From: an uncultured Porphyromonadaceae bacterium | Lineage (GTDB): Bacteria; Bacteroidota; Bacteroidia; Bacteroidales; Coprobacteraceae | Direction of reading: 5' to 3' | Length of the DNA: 64,000 nt | NCBI GenBank assembly: GCA_900545915.1 | Contig: URAV01000002.1 | Location: 62,001 to 126,000 of the forward strand | Shown: in pieces, positions 54,033-63,161 of the stretch | Layout: each line of letters starts with the position of its first letter | Numbering within the stretch: position 1 is the first letter of the stretch | Made by a program: the position numbers and the translations under genes | The notes under the pieces: model-generated | What the model saw: the letters and a program-made list of their open reading frames with translations, nothing else | The model's database searches: none | Told to the model about the DNA's origin: nothing

Positions 54033-57000
54033 GTGATTCAAAAAATAAAAAGATCTTCTCTCACCGGATTTTTGAGATATTGGGGTATATTATGTTTTTG
54101 TGTGGGAGGAACTCTGCAAGGTCAAAATATAGTTTCCCCTATATCGTTTGTCCCGGATAATTCTGTGCAAGTCCATAATTTAGCACTGAATAGGGCTGCT
54201 TATCATTCTTCATGTTCGAATTTTGATTATACGGCTCATTTAATTACTGATGGAAATACGGATGTTCAGGGAGATTCGAAAATTACGGTACAATATTCAG
54301 ATTTTCCATCTGGAGAATCTCCTGAAAATCTGTTTGACGGATCACCGAATTCAAAATATTTGACATTCCATTCGGAGGGTTGGATTCAGTATGAATTTGC
54401 AAATGGAGCGTCTTATATAATAGATCGTTATGTCTTGACTTCTGCCAATGATGATGAAAAAAGAGATCCGAAAAATTGGACATTTTCAGGATCGAATGAT
54501 GGTAAGAATTGGACTTTGTTAGATACGCGTTCCGATATTCGTTTTAACAAGCGGAAAGAGTCTCTTTCTTTTACAGCAAAGAACACGAATGCGTATAGAA
54601 TGTATAGGCTCGATATTACAGATAATAGAGGGGATAACCGTACTCAATTGTCTGAGATAGACTTGTTCGAGAAAAATGTCAGTCGAATCGATCGGTCTGT
54701 TTTTTCGAGTAAATGGGAGAGTGCCGGAAAGGAGGATCAATGGGTTTATATTGATTTGGGGACGATTTGTCGGATCAATAAAGTAAAGTTGTTTTGGGGA
54801 GAAGAGTTTGCACGGTCATATCAAATTCAATTTTCTACTGATAAACGCAATTGGCGTTCGCTGTATTCAACGAATGAGGGAAAAGGAGGAATAGAAGAAA
54901 TAAAACTGACTACGGCAACTGCGAAATATGTAAGGCTATATATGACAGGCGGTATTTCGGAGCATTATTCTTTGGCAGAGATGGAAGTTTATGGGACGGG
55001 AGGAGTAATCCCGAAACAAATGGCTGTTCCGTATATGGGAAAAGAAGGGGCTTATTATTTGACCGGAGGAAATTGGAAAGTGCAGCGTGCAAGTTTGGTG
55101 AAATTAGATGGTCTTGAGGTTTCTGATCCGGTATTTGATGACCGGGATTGGATCATCGCTACAGTTCCGGGAACGGTGTTGACCAGTTATTTGAATATAG
55201 GAGCTATTCCTGATCCTAATTTTGGAGATCAACAGCTGCAAATATCAGATGCGTTTTTTACTGCAGATTTTTGGTATCGTACAACTTTTATTGTTCCTAA
55301 TAAGTATAAAGAGAAAAGAATCTGGCTTAATCTTAACGGAATTAATTGGAAAGCCGATGTATTTGTAAACGGACATCGTGTTGGAGATATAAAGGGCGCT
55401 TTTATTCGTGGAAAGTTCGATATAACTCCTTATGTCGTTTCAGGTGAAAAGGCGTGTATTGCAGTATATATTCATAAAAATGATACTCCGGGACAGATAA
55501 CTGTACAAAGTTTAAATAGTGCCGGGAAAAATGGAGGAGTGCTAGGAGCTGATAATCCGACGATTCACGCCAGTGTGGGCTGGGATTGGTTACCGACGAT
55601 GCGAGGTAGAAATATAGGAATACAGGATGATGTGTTTATTTCGGCTACCGACGATGTTTCTTTGATTGATCCTTTTATTATATCGGATTTGCCTTTGCCA
55701 GATTTGTTCTCTGCTGATTTGACTTTGAGAGTCGAATTACAAAATCATTCGGACAGGGCTTGTAAGGGAAAATTGATGGGAATAATCAATCCGGGAAATA
55801 TCCATTTTAGCCGGAGCGTGTCATTGAATGCTTTTGAACATAGAGATTTGGTCTTGGATAAAAATACCTTGCCTCAGTTATGTATCGAAAATCCCGATTT
55901 GTGGTGGCCTAACGGTTATGGTGAACAGAATATGTACTCGCTCGAATTATCTTTTGTGGCGAACGGAGGTGTATCCGATAAGAAAACTATACCTTTCGGA
56001 ATACGGGAGATGAGTTATGATGAGAGTGACGGTGTCTTGAAAACGTATGTAAACGGTACTCGTATATTTTTCAGAGGGGGCAATTGGGGACTTAGCGAGT
56101 CTATGCTTCGATTGGATAAAGAGGGATATGATGTTCGGGTTCGTTTACATAAGGAAGAAAATTTCAATATGATCCGTAATTGGGTAGGAATGACTGGAGA
56201 TGAGGATTTTTATCGGGCTTGTGATAAATATGGAGTTATGGTTTGGGATGATTTTTGGTTAGCTAATCCGGGAGATGGCCCTAATCCGAATGATGAAAAG
56301 ATGTTTATGAAGAATGCTGTCGATAAAATAAAACATTTTAGAAATCATCCTTCGATAGCTTTGTATTGCGGACGCAATGAGGGTAATCCTCCGGAAACAT
56401 TAAATAAGGCGTTGCGAGAGCAGACATCTTTGTTGGACGGAACTCGTTTGTATATACCTCATTCTGCGACCGGTACGGTTTCTGGATTTGGACCTTACAG
56501 CGTTCAGAATCCGAGGCATTATTTTAAGATAAGAACGCATAGGAAACTTCACTCGGAGATGGGAATGCCTAATATCCCCTCAATAGAAAGTATGAAGAAG
56601 ATGTTGCCGGAAGATAAATATTGGCCGGTGAATGATGTCTGGGGGCTACATGATTTTTGTATTCATTCGGCGCAAGGTGCATCCGGTTTTATGAATGCAG
56701 TGAACCGTTATGGCAAGGCCTCTGATTTGCAGGATTTTTGCAAGAAAGCGCAGATGGTCAATATGGAAAATCATAAGGCTATGTTCGAATCTTTTGTCGG
56801 TGCTCAGAGTAATGGTATGTTAATGTGGATGAGTCAGTCTGCATGGCCGAGCACTGTATGGCAGACTTATGATTATTACCTTGATCAGACAGCCGGTTAT
56901 TATGGTTGTAAAAAAGCTTTAGAACCGTTACATATTCTGTGGGATAGTCAGCTTGATAAAGTCAAAGTTGCGAATAATACTCGCCAAGGATATAAAAATT

Positions 57001-57533
57001 TGATTGCAGAAGTGCTTATCTATAATATGGACGGTACTTTGATGTTGCGAGATTCTGTACGACTGGATTCCGGATCTGATACCGTTACGGATTGCATGTC
57101 TATCGTTTATCCGAAAAAACTTTCTCCGGTTCATTTTATAAAATTGGAACTGAAAGACGGAAATAAAATTATTGCCGATAATTTCTACTGGAGGGGAAAT
57201 AAGTATCAAGAGTATTCCGATTTGTCGAATATGCTTCCGGCCGACCTGCAATATAGTCTCTATCGGGAAAAAAGTGGAGGAAAGGTATTTTTGACGGTCG
57301 ATATTAAAAATGCAGGAAAGAATATTGCGTTGATGACTCGTTTGAAAGTTTTGCGTGATAGATCAAAAGAACGGGTGCTTCCGGTTTATTATAGTGATAA
57401 TTATTTTTCTTTATTACCGGGAGAGACCAAGCAAGTGATTCTTGAGTTTAATGCAAAAGATTTACAAGGAGAGAATCCTGTCTTAGGTATAGAAGGTTGG
57501 AATATCGATTATATGGAAATTGTAGAATTTTAG
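54033..57533 (+). CDS. Secreted GH2 enzyme (exo-glucosaminidase/mannosidase-like) with nested F5/8C domains
   Basis: A 1166-residue secreted enzyme, last gene of the locus, 10 bp after GH31. It begins at GTG; no suitable ATG precedes the signal peptide (CFCVGGTLQGQ). About residues 50-330 hold two F5/8C-like domains, one inserted in the other. About 345-545 is the GH2 sugar-binding domain (TVPGTVLTSYLN, FWYRTTFIVP), then a TIM barrel with acid/base Glu783 (GRNEG) and nucleophile Glu842 (HSEMGMPN), which match exo-beta-D-glucosaminidase and endo-beta-mannosidase relatives. The C-terminal sandwich ends in LPGETKQVILEF. The exact substrate is not established. Confidence 0.88.
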   Translation: MIQKIKRSSLTGFLRYWGILCFCVGGTLQGQNIVSPISFVPDNSVQVHNLALNRAAYHSSCSNFDYTAHLITDGNTDVQGDSKITVQYSDFPSGESPENLFDGSPNSKYLTFHSEGWIQYEFANGASYIIDRYVLTSANDDEKRDPKNWTFSGSNDGKNWTLLDTRSDIRFNKRKESLSFTAKNTNAYRMYRLDITDNRGDNRTQLSEIDLFEKNVSRIDRSVFSSKWESAGKEDQWVYIDLGTICRINKVKLFWGEEFARSYQIQFSTDKRNWRSLYSTNEGKGGIEEIKLTTATAKYVRLYMTGGISEHYSLAEMEVYGTGGVIPKQMAVPYMGKEGAYYLTGGNWKVQRASLVKLDGLEVSDPVFDDRDWIIATVPGTVLTSYLNIGAIPDPNFGDQQLQISDAFFTADFWYRTTFIVPNKYKEKRIWLNLNGINWKADVFVNGHRVGDIKGAFIRGKFDITPYVVSGEKACIAVYIHKNDTPGQITVQSLNSAGKNGGVLGADNPTIHASVGWDWLPTMRGRNIGIQDDVFISATDDVSLIDPFIISDLPLPDLFSADLTLRVELQNHSDRACKGKLMGIINPGNIHFSRSVSLNAFEHRDLVLDKNTLPQLCIENPDLWWPNGYGEQNMYSLELSFVANGGVSDKKTIPFGIREMSYDESDGVLKTYVNGTRIFFRGGNWGLSESMLRLDKEGYDVRVRLHKEENFNMIRNWVGMTGDEDFYRACDKYGVMVWDDFWLANPGDGPNPNDEKMFMKNAVDKIKHFRNHPSIALYCGRNEGNPPETLNKALREQTSLLDGTRLYIPHSATGTVSGFGPYSVQNPRHYFKIRTHRKLHSEMGMPNIPSIESMKKMLPEDKYWPVNDVWGLHDFCIHSAQGASGFMNAVNRYGKASDLQDFCKKAQMVNMENHKAMFESFVGAQSNGMLMWMSQSAWPSTVWQTYDYYLDQTAGYYGCKKALEPLHILWDSQLDKVKVANNTRQGYKNLIAEVLIYNMDGTLMLRDSVRLDSGSDTVTDCMSIVYPKKLSPVHFIKLELKDGNKIIADNFYWRGNKYQEYSDLSNMLPADLQYSLYREKSGGKVFLTVDIKNAGKNIALMTRLKVLRDRSKERVLPVYYSDNYFSLLPGETKQVILEFNAKDLQGENPVLGIEGWNIDYMEIVEF

Positions 57534-57552
57534 GTGTTAAGGGTTAGGCTGG

Positions 57553-57598
57553 TTATTCTGAATAATACAAATAAAGTATTATTCAGAATAATTTTTTC
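57553..57598. terminator. Terminator at the end of the glycan locus
   Basis: A perfect 16-bp stem, TTATTCTGAATAATAC / GTATTATTCAGAATAA with a 7-nt loop, followed by six T residues. KamA ends from the other side 8 bp away, so it may serve both directions. Confidence 0.85.
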
Positions 57599-57605
57599 TC
57601 CGTAG

Positions 57606-59690
57606 TTAGTTTATAATCAAATTACTGATTTGTTTTGTTACTTGAAATGGAAGTTCCGGATATTCATAGAGTTTGAAACGGGGTTCTGTTTCTCCTTGAT
57701 AATATTTCCAGATTGTTGCATAATCTTCGGCATCTTCTCCTATTTTTATGAGCTGGCGCAAATATTCTGCAATAGATTTGTTTTCTTTGATATAAACATA
57801 TTCCATTTTATCGATAATCGGACTGTGTTTACGGGTATGATCGTGATCGAAGCGTAATATTCGTTTCCCATCTTCAGTAATTCCGATCGTTTGGAATGTC
57901 ATGCTTTTACCTATTCCCGGTAGATTTAACACATTTCTGTCTGTAGCGGCAAAAGGTAGATGATGTTTGCTCAAGAAAGAACGGAGACTATTCGCTGTAT
58001 TTTCTCCGGATTCGAGGATAGAACACAATTCTTTTGCTTGCTCGGCAGAAAGGTTGCCATAAATTTTTTCTTCGTGTTGTTCTTGCAAGGAACGGCTGTT
58101 AGGAGTAAATACGGCATGATTCTCGTTAAATCCTTTTACCGAAAAGGTATAGTAACAGACTACTCCTAAATGATTAAGAATCTGGCGAAGACGAGTTGTG
58201 TGTCCTCGGCGGGAAGCAGCCACTGTATATACGAGCTGGTTAGTAATCAACCATCCGGCGGATAGTATTTTTCGGATAGCATTTTTAGCTTCGGGAGTGA
58301 CTTCAAGCGGTGTTTGAAAATGTGTTTGTATAATAAATTGCTTGACACCGATTGCGGAAGCTTTTTCTTTGAACTCTTTAAGTATGTCGATCAATTCTTG
58401 GTCGATGCGCATCGGCAAATAAGCCAGAAGACGTGATCCTAACCGGATGCGTTGCAGCTCTGCATATTTTTCTCCTTCAGGACGATTTTTGTTTGCTTTA
58501 CGTTTACGGACAGCCATTCGGTAAACCGCTTCTAATATATTGCGTAAAGTTTTGTTCTGACTCATTAATGCATCGCCTCCGGTAATGAGTATATCGCGTA
58601 ATTGAGTATCCGTTTCGAAATAGTCCATTAGTCGTTTGAGTTTTTTCTCCCAGCTTTCTTTCGGGCGTAAATTTTCGAATTCGAAGTTTAGCCGTTCACT
58701 TTGAAAATCATACATTCTTTGACAAGACGCACATAAACCTCCACAGGCTCGTCCCATTGTATCAGGTATGAGAATTGCCACTTCCGGATAACGTCTGTGA
58801 ATATTATGACCTTCAGGAAGCAACCACCCGGCAGCATTTGGCCTTCCGTCTTTTACAATATCTTCTTTTTCCCAAGCTTTTATATGGCCGTATGTCTCGA
58901 CTAGTTCGGGAGAATATAAGATATAACTACGTATAGAAATATCATTATATCCTTCTTCATTTATATTTAATAGTGAAAGATAATACGGAGTGACAAAGAA
59001 TGGCATTCCGATTTTTTTTGCCCGTTGCAATAGATACATGGTTTCGTCAGAGAGAGAATTTCCTAAAAATCTATTCAGTTCTTTGGGACTTTTTACGGCT
59101 GTCGAAAGATGAAATCTGAAGTCGTTCCACCATTCTTTGACAAGTTCGTATTTTTCATTATAGTTTAGGTCAGATTCGAAATGATAACGAGACGCAGTTT
59201 TCCTATTTTCGATTTTTTGTATCAGAATATGTAAAATTCGTTCTTTGTTTTGTTCCCGAATTTCTATTACTTTCTTATCCAGACCGCTTTCCCATAGGTG
59301 TGTACGTTTTTTGATTTGTTGTAAAGATGGGGAGGTATAATTGTTTTCTGATCCTTTAAATAGAAAATATAGATCGATAAATAAATCTGTTGGAGTTTCT
59401 TCGTCGTTTAAATTTTCTGTGAGAAATCGATATAAGAGAGAGATTGTTTTTATTTGGATGTTTTGTCCCGTAGAGAGTTCGAAGATAGATTTTCCATCGT
59501 AGTCTATCAACATTTTGATCGTTTCTTGAGTATTGTTTGTCGGTATAGTATCTATAAATGCATTTAATTGTATCTTGAATTTTTCTTCATTGGGACTATT
59601 TTGCGCGATTGATATAAGTGCAGGAAGTTCTTGTTTATATAGTTGCTTTAGTTGAGAGAGTGTGAGAGTTAGTATTTTTTTCTGTTTCAT
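57606..59690 (-). CDS. Extended KamA-family radical SAM protein
   Basis: Radical SAM/PLP-type enzyme related to lysine 2,3-aminomutase, but 694 residues long compared with about 420 for the classic enzyme. The first about 230 residues are a helical extension of unknown role. The radical SAM cluster motif is CGGLCASC (CxxxCxxC). DILITGGDALMSQN matches the core SAM-site region, and GIGKSMTFQTIG resembles the PLP-lysine segment. It might act on lysine or a related amino acid. No lysine-degradation genes are adjacent, so a different substrate is possible. Confidence 0.82.
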   Translation of the reverse strand: MKQKKILTLTLSQLKQLYKQELPALISIAQNSPNEEKFKIQLNAFIDTIPTNNTQETIKMLIDYDGKSIFELSTGQNIQIKTISLLYRFLTENLNDEETPTDLFIDLYFLFKGSENNYTSPSLQQIKKRTHLWESGLDKKVIEIREQNKERILHILIQKIENRKTASRYHFESDLNYNEKYELVKEWWNDFRFHLSTAVKSPKELNRFLGNSLSDETMYLLQRAKKIGMPFFVTPYYLSLLNINEEGYNDISIRSYILYSPELVETYGHIKAWEKEDIVKDGRPNAAGWLLPEGHNIHRRYPEVAILIPDTMGRACGGLCASCQRMYDFQSERLNFEFENLRPKESWEKKLKRLMDYFETDTQLRDILITGGDALMSQNKTLRNILEAVYRMAVRKRKANKNRPEGEKYAELQRIRLGSRLLAYLPMRIDQELIDILKEFKEKASAIGVKQFIIQTHFQTPLEVTPEAKNAIRKILSAGWLITNQLVYTVAASRRGHTTRLRQILNHLGVVCYYTFSVKGFNENHAVFTPNSRSLQEQHEEKIYGNLSAEQAKELCSILESGENTANSLRSFLSKHHLPFAATDRNVLNLPGIGKSMTFQTIGITEDGKRILRFDHDHTRKHSPIIDKMEYVYIKENKSIAEYLRQLIKIGEDAEDYATIWKYYQGETEPRFKLYEYPELPFQVTKQISNLIIN

Positions 59691-60020
59691 AGGCTGTTTA
59701 TTTATATGGTCGTTAAGAATATTTTACCGGCTGATTATAGATAATAACAAACAAAGTATTTTATTGGTTGTTTGTCTTTTATGATTAAAATACGCTGAAA
59801 AATTATTGAATTTATATGTGCGTATAATTAGTGACCGGAACAATCCGTTTTGAATGTTTACATTTTAGGCAAGATAAACTCCGATATTTCAAATATAATA
59901 AAAAAATCGGATATTGATTTGAAGATATTTTTCTTTAACGTTGTTTATCTTCAGTATAAAAATGCAAAAGAGGAGAATAATCAATTATTCTCCTCTTTTG
60001 CATTTTTATTAATTAAGGAA
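59691..60020. other. 330-bp region between kamA-like and glyA
   Basis: Contains the kamA upstream region (a near-match TACTTTG on the minus strand around 59755) and the glyA terminator at its far end. I see no gene. Confidence 0.5.
59958..60007 (-). terminator. Terminator of glyA
   Basis: A perfect 24-bp inverted repeat with arms centred on AGAGGAGAATAAT / ATTATTCTCCTCT and a two-base loop, ending in a T-run. It lies about 13 bp past the glyA stop on the minus strand. Confidence 0.85.
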
Positions 60021-61301
60021 TTAATAAGCAAAGATGGGATATGATTTCATTGTTTGGTTCACTTTTTCACGGACGGCTTTAATAACGTTTCCGTCTTCAG
60101 GATGAGCCAGAACAGTATCTATCATTTCTACGATTTCGAGCATGAGATCTTCTTTTGCTCCTCGTGTCGTGATTGCCGGAGTTCCTACACGGATACCGGA
60201 TGTCTGGAACGGTGAGCGACTGTCGAAAGGAACCATATTTTTGTTTACGGTGATATCCGCTTCGACCAGAACTTTTTCAGCTACTTTACCAGTAAGTTCA
60301 GGGAATTTCGTACGGAGGTCGATCAGCATGCAATGATTATCTGTTCCGTTTGAAATAATTTTGTATCCTTTGTCCATAAAAGCTTGTGCCATGGCTGCGG
60401 CATTTTTCTTGACTTGTGTCTGATAAGCTTTATATTCAGGTTGCAATGCTTCTCCGAATGAAACGGCTTTAGCTGCAATAACGTGTTCCAACGGACCTCC
60501 TTGCACTCCGGGGAATACTGCAGAGTCGAGAAGAGCCGACATTTTCTTGATTTCTCCTTTAGGTGTTGTCTTTCCCCAAGGGTTGTCAAAATCTTTTCCT
60601 AATAAAATAATACCGCCACGAGGTCCACGCAAGGTTTTATGAGTCGTAGAGGTTACTATGTGTGCATATTTCAACGGATTATCCAATAATCCGGCGGCAA
60701 TAAGTCCTGCAGGATGAGCCATGTCGATCATGAAAATAGCCCCTATTTCATCTGCGATTTTACGCATGCGGGCATAATCCCATTCGCGAGAATAAGCCGA
60801 AGCCCCACCGATAATTAATTTTGGACGTTCGCGAAGGGCGACTTCCTCCATCATATCGTAATCTACATATCCGGTATCTTCTTTTACGCCGTATTCCAGT
60901 GGTTGGAACATCAGCCCTGAGAAATTGACAGGTGAACCATGAGATAAATGTCCTCCGTGAGATAAATTTAACCCGAGGAATTTATCTCCGGGATTCAGCA
61001 CTGCCATGAAAACAGCCATATTGGCCTGTGCTCCGGAATGTGGTTGCACATTAGCCCATTCTGCTCCGAAAATTTCTTTGATTCTGTCTATTGCAATTTG
61101 TTCGCTTTGATCTATCACCTCGCATCCGCCGTAGTATCTCTTTCCGGGATATCCTTCTGCATATTTGTTGGTTAGGCAAGATCCCATAGCTTGCATTACT
61201 TGATCACTTACAAAGTTTTCTGAAGCGATGAGTTCTATTCCCTTCAGTTGTCTTTGATGTTCTTGTTCGATAATGTCGAAAATAGCATTGTCTCTTTTCA
61301 T
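60021..61301 (-). CDS. glyA: Serine hydroxymethyltransferase
   Basis: PLP-dependent enzyme that interconverts serine and glycine with tetrahydrofolate, supplying one-carbon units. Length (426 residues) is standard. The PLP-binding lysine is in [13 protein letters not shown] (about residue 229). [32 protein letters not shown] and [14 protein letters not shown] are all canonical. It has its own promoter box (61343-61350) and terminator. Confidence 0.98.
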   Translation of the reverse strand: MKRDNAIFDIIEQEHQRQLKGIELIASENFVSDQVMQAMGSCLTNKYAEGYPGKRYYGGCEVIDQSEQIAIDRIKEIFGAEWANVQPHSGAQANMAVFMAVLNPGDKFLGLNLSHGGHLSHGSPVNFSGLMFQPLEYGVKEDTGYVDYDMMEEVALRERPKLIIGGASAYSREWDYARMRKIADEIGAIFMIDMAHPAGLIAAGLLDNPLKYAHIVTSTTHKTLRGPRGGIILLGKDFDNPWGKTTPKGEIKKMSALLDSAVFPGVQGGPLEHVIAAKAVSFGEALQPEYKAYQTQVKKNAAAMAQAFMDKGYKIISNGTDNHCMLIDLRTKFPELTGKVAEKVLVEADITVNKNMVPFDSRSPFQTSGIRVGTPAITTRGAKEDLMLEIVEMIDTVLAHPEDGNVIKAVREKVNQTMKSYPIFAY

Positions 61302-61342
61302 TGTTGTGCTTTATATAAGATGGTGTTTATGTTTTCGTTGTG

Positions 61343-61350
61343 CAAAGATA
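61343..61350 (-). promoter_or_regulatory. -7 box TATCTTTG for glyA
   Basis: Exact TAnnTTTG match on the minus strand, 41 bp upstream of the glyA start, in the short gap after the barrel gene. Confidence 0.6.
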
Positions 61351-61366
61351 CCTTTTTTCGTTGTTC

Positions 61367-62092
61367 TTATAAAATAATACCGATCGAAAAACTGAGAAGA
61401 TTAATACCTCTTTTTAAATAAATGTTCCCTTCTGATATGTTTATTCCGTCTTTGTAGAGGATGTATGTCGTAGGATGTGTGAGATTTGTAATCCCGAATT
61501 CATAACGGAAATCGATAAAAAAACGAGAAATGGATGTTCCTAGTCCCAAAACGAAATTTGCAGTTAACGGACGTATGTGTTCGTCCATGACAAACTCATA
61601 CGTTTCCGGTGCGGAAAGTTCACTCTTTTTCTTGTATAAATATTTAAGTTTTGGACCGGCAAAAAAAGACAATTCATACGGACCTTGTTTGATAAAGTTA
61701 TATCCGTATAATAAAGGTATGTCTAAAGAATAAATTTTATTACCGACCGTTATTCCTTCCATGTATCCGATAGAACCGTCGGTGATGACAGATTCAGGTC
61801 TCGGACTCATCCGGTAACGCATATAATGTGTTTCTGTTTCGAGTTGAAGATAATGTCTGTTGAAGTTGGTTCGGGCAAACAAAGATATGAGGATCCCCAT
61901 TTTTGAGTTTGTTGACGGTTCTTCTATTTTTATACCATTGATCTGACTTTTTCGCATATCGACGAAAGGGGCATTTACTCCGACGCGAATTCCCCAATTG
62001 AATAAATTCTTTTTGGATATATCGGACTGTGCCGATATCGTACCTGCAAAAAGTAAATATATACAGAATAAAAATAGAATGTACACTCTCAT
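61367..62092 (-). CDS. PorT-like outer-membrane beta-barrel protein
   Basis: An outer-membrane protein of about 241 residues. The ATG at 62092 begins a signal peptide (MRVYILFLF...ISAQSD) and overlaps the preceding stop (ATGA). The mature sequence has alternating amphipathic strands typical of small barrels (LSFFAGPKLKYLYKK, FIDFRYEFGITNLTH), ending with LLSFSIGIIL. It resembles the PorT/OMP_b-brl_2 family. PorT is a T9SS component in Porphyromonas, but this may be a general barrel relative. It is the last gene of the pyrB-I operon-like run. Confidence 0.75.
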   Translation of the reverse strand: MRVYILFLFCIYLLFAGTISAQSDISKKNLFNWGIRVGVNAPFVDMRKSQINGIKIEEPSTNSKMGILISLFARTNFNRHYLQLETETHYMRYRMSPRPESVITDGSIGYMEGITVGNKIYSLDIPLLYGYNFIKQGPYELSFFAGPKLKYLYKKKSELSAPETYEFVMDEHIRPLTANFVLGLGTSISRFFIDFRYEFGITNLTHPTTYILYKDGINISEGNIYLKRGINLLSFSIGIIL

Positions 62093-62676
62093 TTCTTCTT
62101 TTTCTTTTTTTGTACCGACCAACCGAACTTACCTATTTCTTTGCCGATCCCGTAATAATGGCCATGCGAATAAACCAGCAATTGGGCTTTTTCGAGATTG
62201 AAAGCTCCGTTTTCAGGATTAATAAATTGCTCGTCGGCAATAACGTTGACCACTTCTGATATAAACATATCATGAGAACCTAAGTTCACGATTTCCTTAA
62301 CTTTACATTCTATGCATAGAGGGGATTCCTCAACATAGGGAGCAGCTATTTTTTCTGAAGGAACAGGAGTCAGCTTGCTTTCTGTAAATTTATTATAATC
62401 TTTTCCGGAACGAACACCACACCAGTCGGTTGCTCTTGCCATATTTTCTGTTGTCAGATTAATGACAAATTCCCTGTTCTCCTTTAAAATGGAGTATGAA
62501 TGTCGTTCGGGACGTACGGATATATAACACATCGGAGGATTAGTACAGATGGTTCCTACCCAGCTTACCGTAAATAAATTATATTGTTCCGGACGGTTTC
62601 CGCAACTAACCAATACTGCGGGCAACGGATAAATCATCGTACCCGGTTTCCAGTTCTGCTTTTTTCTGTTTGTCAT
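62089..62676 (-). CDS. Flavin reductase-like domain protein
   Basis: FMN-binding split-barrel protein of the flavin reductase family (about 195 residues; ATG at 62676 overlaps the pyrI stop as TAATG). Typical features are PLPAVLVSCGN near the N-terminus, FTVSWVGTICTNPPMCYISVRPERHSYS, then GSHDMFISEVVNVIAD and YYGIGKEIG. A lysine-rich tail (QKKKKKK) closes the protein. The redox partner is unknown. Confidence 0.88.
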   Translation of the reverse strand: MTNRKKQNWKPGTMIYPLPAVLVSCGNRPEQYNLFTVSWVGTICTNPPMCYISVRPERHSYSILKENREFVINLTTENMARATDWCGVRSGKDYNKFTESKLTPVPSEKIAAPYVEESPLCIECKVKEIVNLGSHDMFISEVVNVIADEQFINPENGAFNLEKAQLLVYSHGHYYGIGKEIGKFGWSVQKKKKKK

Positions 62677-63137
62677 TAGCGAATTTCTATATCTTTTTGA
62701 GAAATAGCCCGTTCGCAATATTTACATTTTACTTCTACGGTTTCTTTATTGATTACACGAAAGACTGTATTCATCGGTTCGTTGTTAGTGATACATTTCG
62801 GGTTATTGCAACGGATAATGCCGGTCAATTCATCGGGTAGGGTAACGACTCTCTTTTCGGTTACCTGATAATCTCTGATGATGTTGATCTTTGCATTCGG
62901 TGCTATTAATGCGATTTTATTGATCTCTTCTTCTTTGAAAAATGTATCGGCGATTTTGATGATACCTTTATGTCCTATTTTTTTACTTATCAGATTATTT
63001 CCGATAGTGATGCTTTTATTGATATATTCCAATCCAAGAAGTGAGACGACTTTAAATAGTTGGTTTGAAGGAATATGATCGATAACCGTTCCGTTTTCTA
63101 ATGCAGCTACTTCGAGCTCTTTTTTATGTATAGCCAT
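62676..63137 (-). CDS. pyrI: Aspartate carbamoyltransferase regulatory chain
   Basis: Regulatory subunit of aspartate transcarbamoylase, binding CTP or ATP and holding zinc to join the catalytic trimers (153 residues). The zinc site is CNNPKC...CKYC near the C-terminus, and the nucleotide-binding half begins [17 protein letters not shown]. Directly after pyrB (24-bp gap) and overlapping the flavin reductase start by one base. Confidence 0.97.
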   Translation of the reverse strand: MAIHKKELEVAALENGTVIDHIPSNQLFKVVSLLGLEYINKSITIGNNLISKKIGHKGIIKIADTFFKEEEINKIALIAPNAKINIIRDYQVTEKRVVTLPDELTGIIRCNNPKCITNNEPMNTVFRVINKETVEVKCKYCERAISQKDIEIR

Positions 63138-63161
63138 GATTCTATTTTCTTTTCTTAAATG

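Noticed and set aside
30343..57533. A classical Bacteroidales PUL with SusC/SusD
   Set aside because: No TonB-dependent receptor or SusD-like lipoprotein is present in the window.
59850..60044. 64-residue ORF before glyA
   Set aside because: Most of its second half is the perfect glyA terminator hairpin; not a plausible gene.
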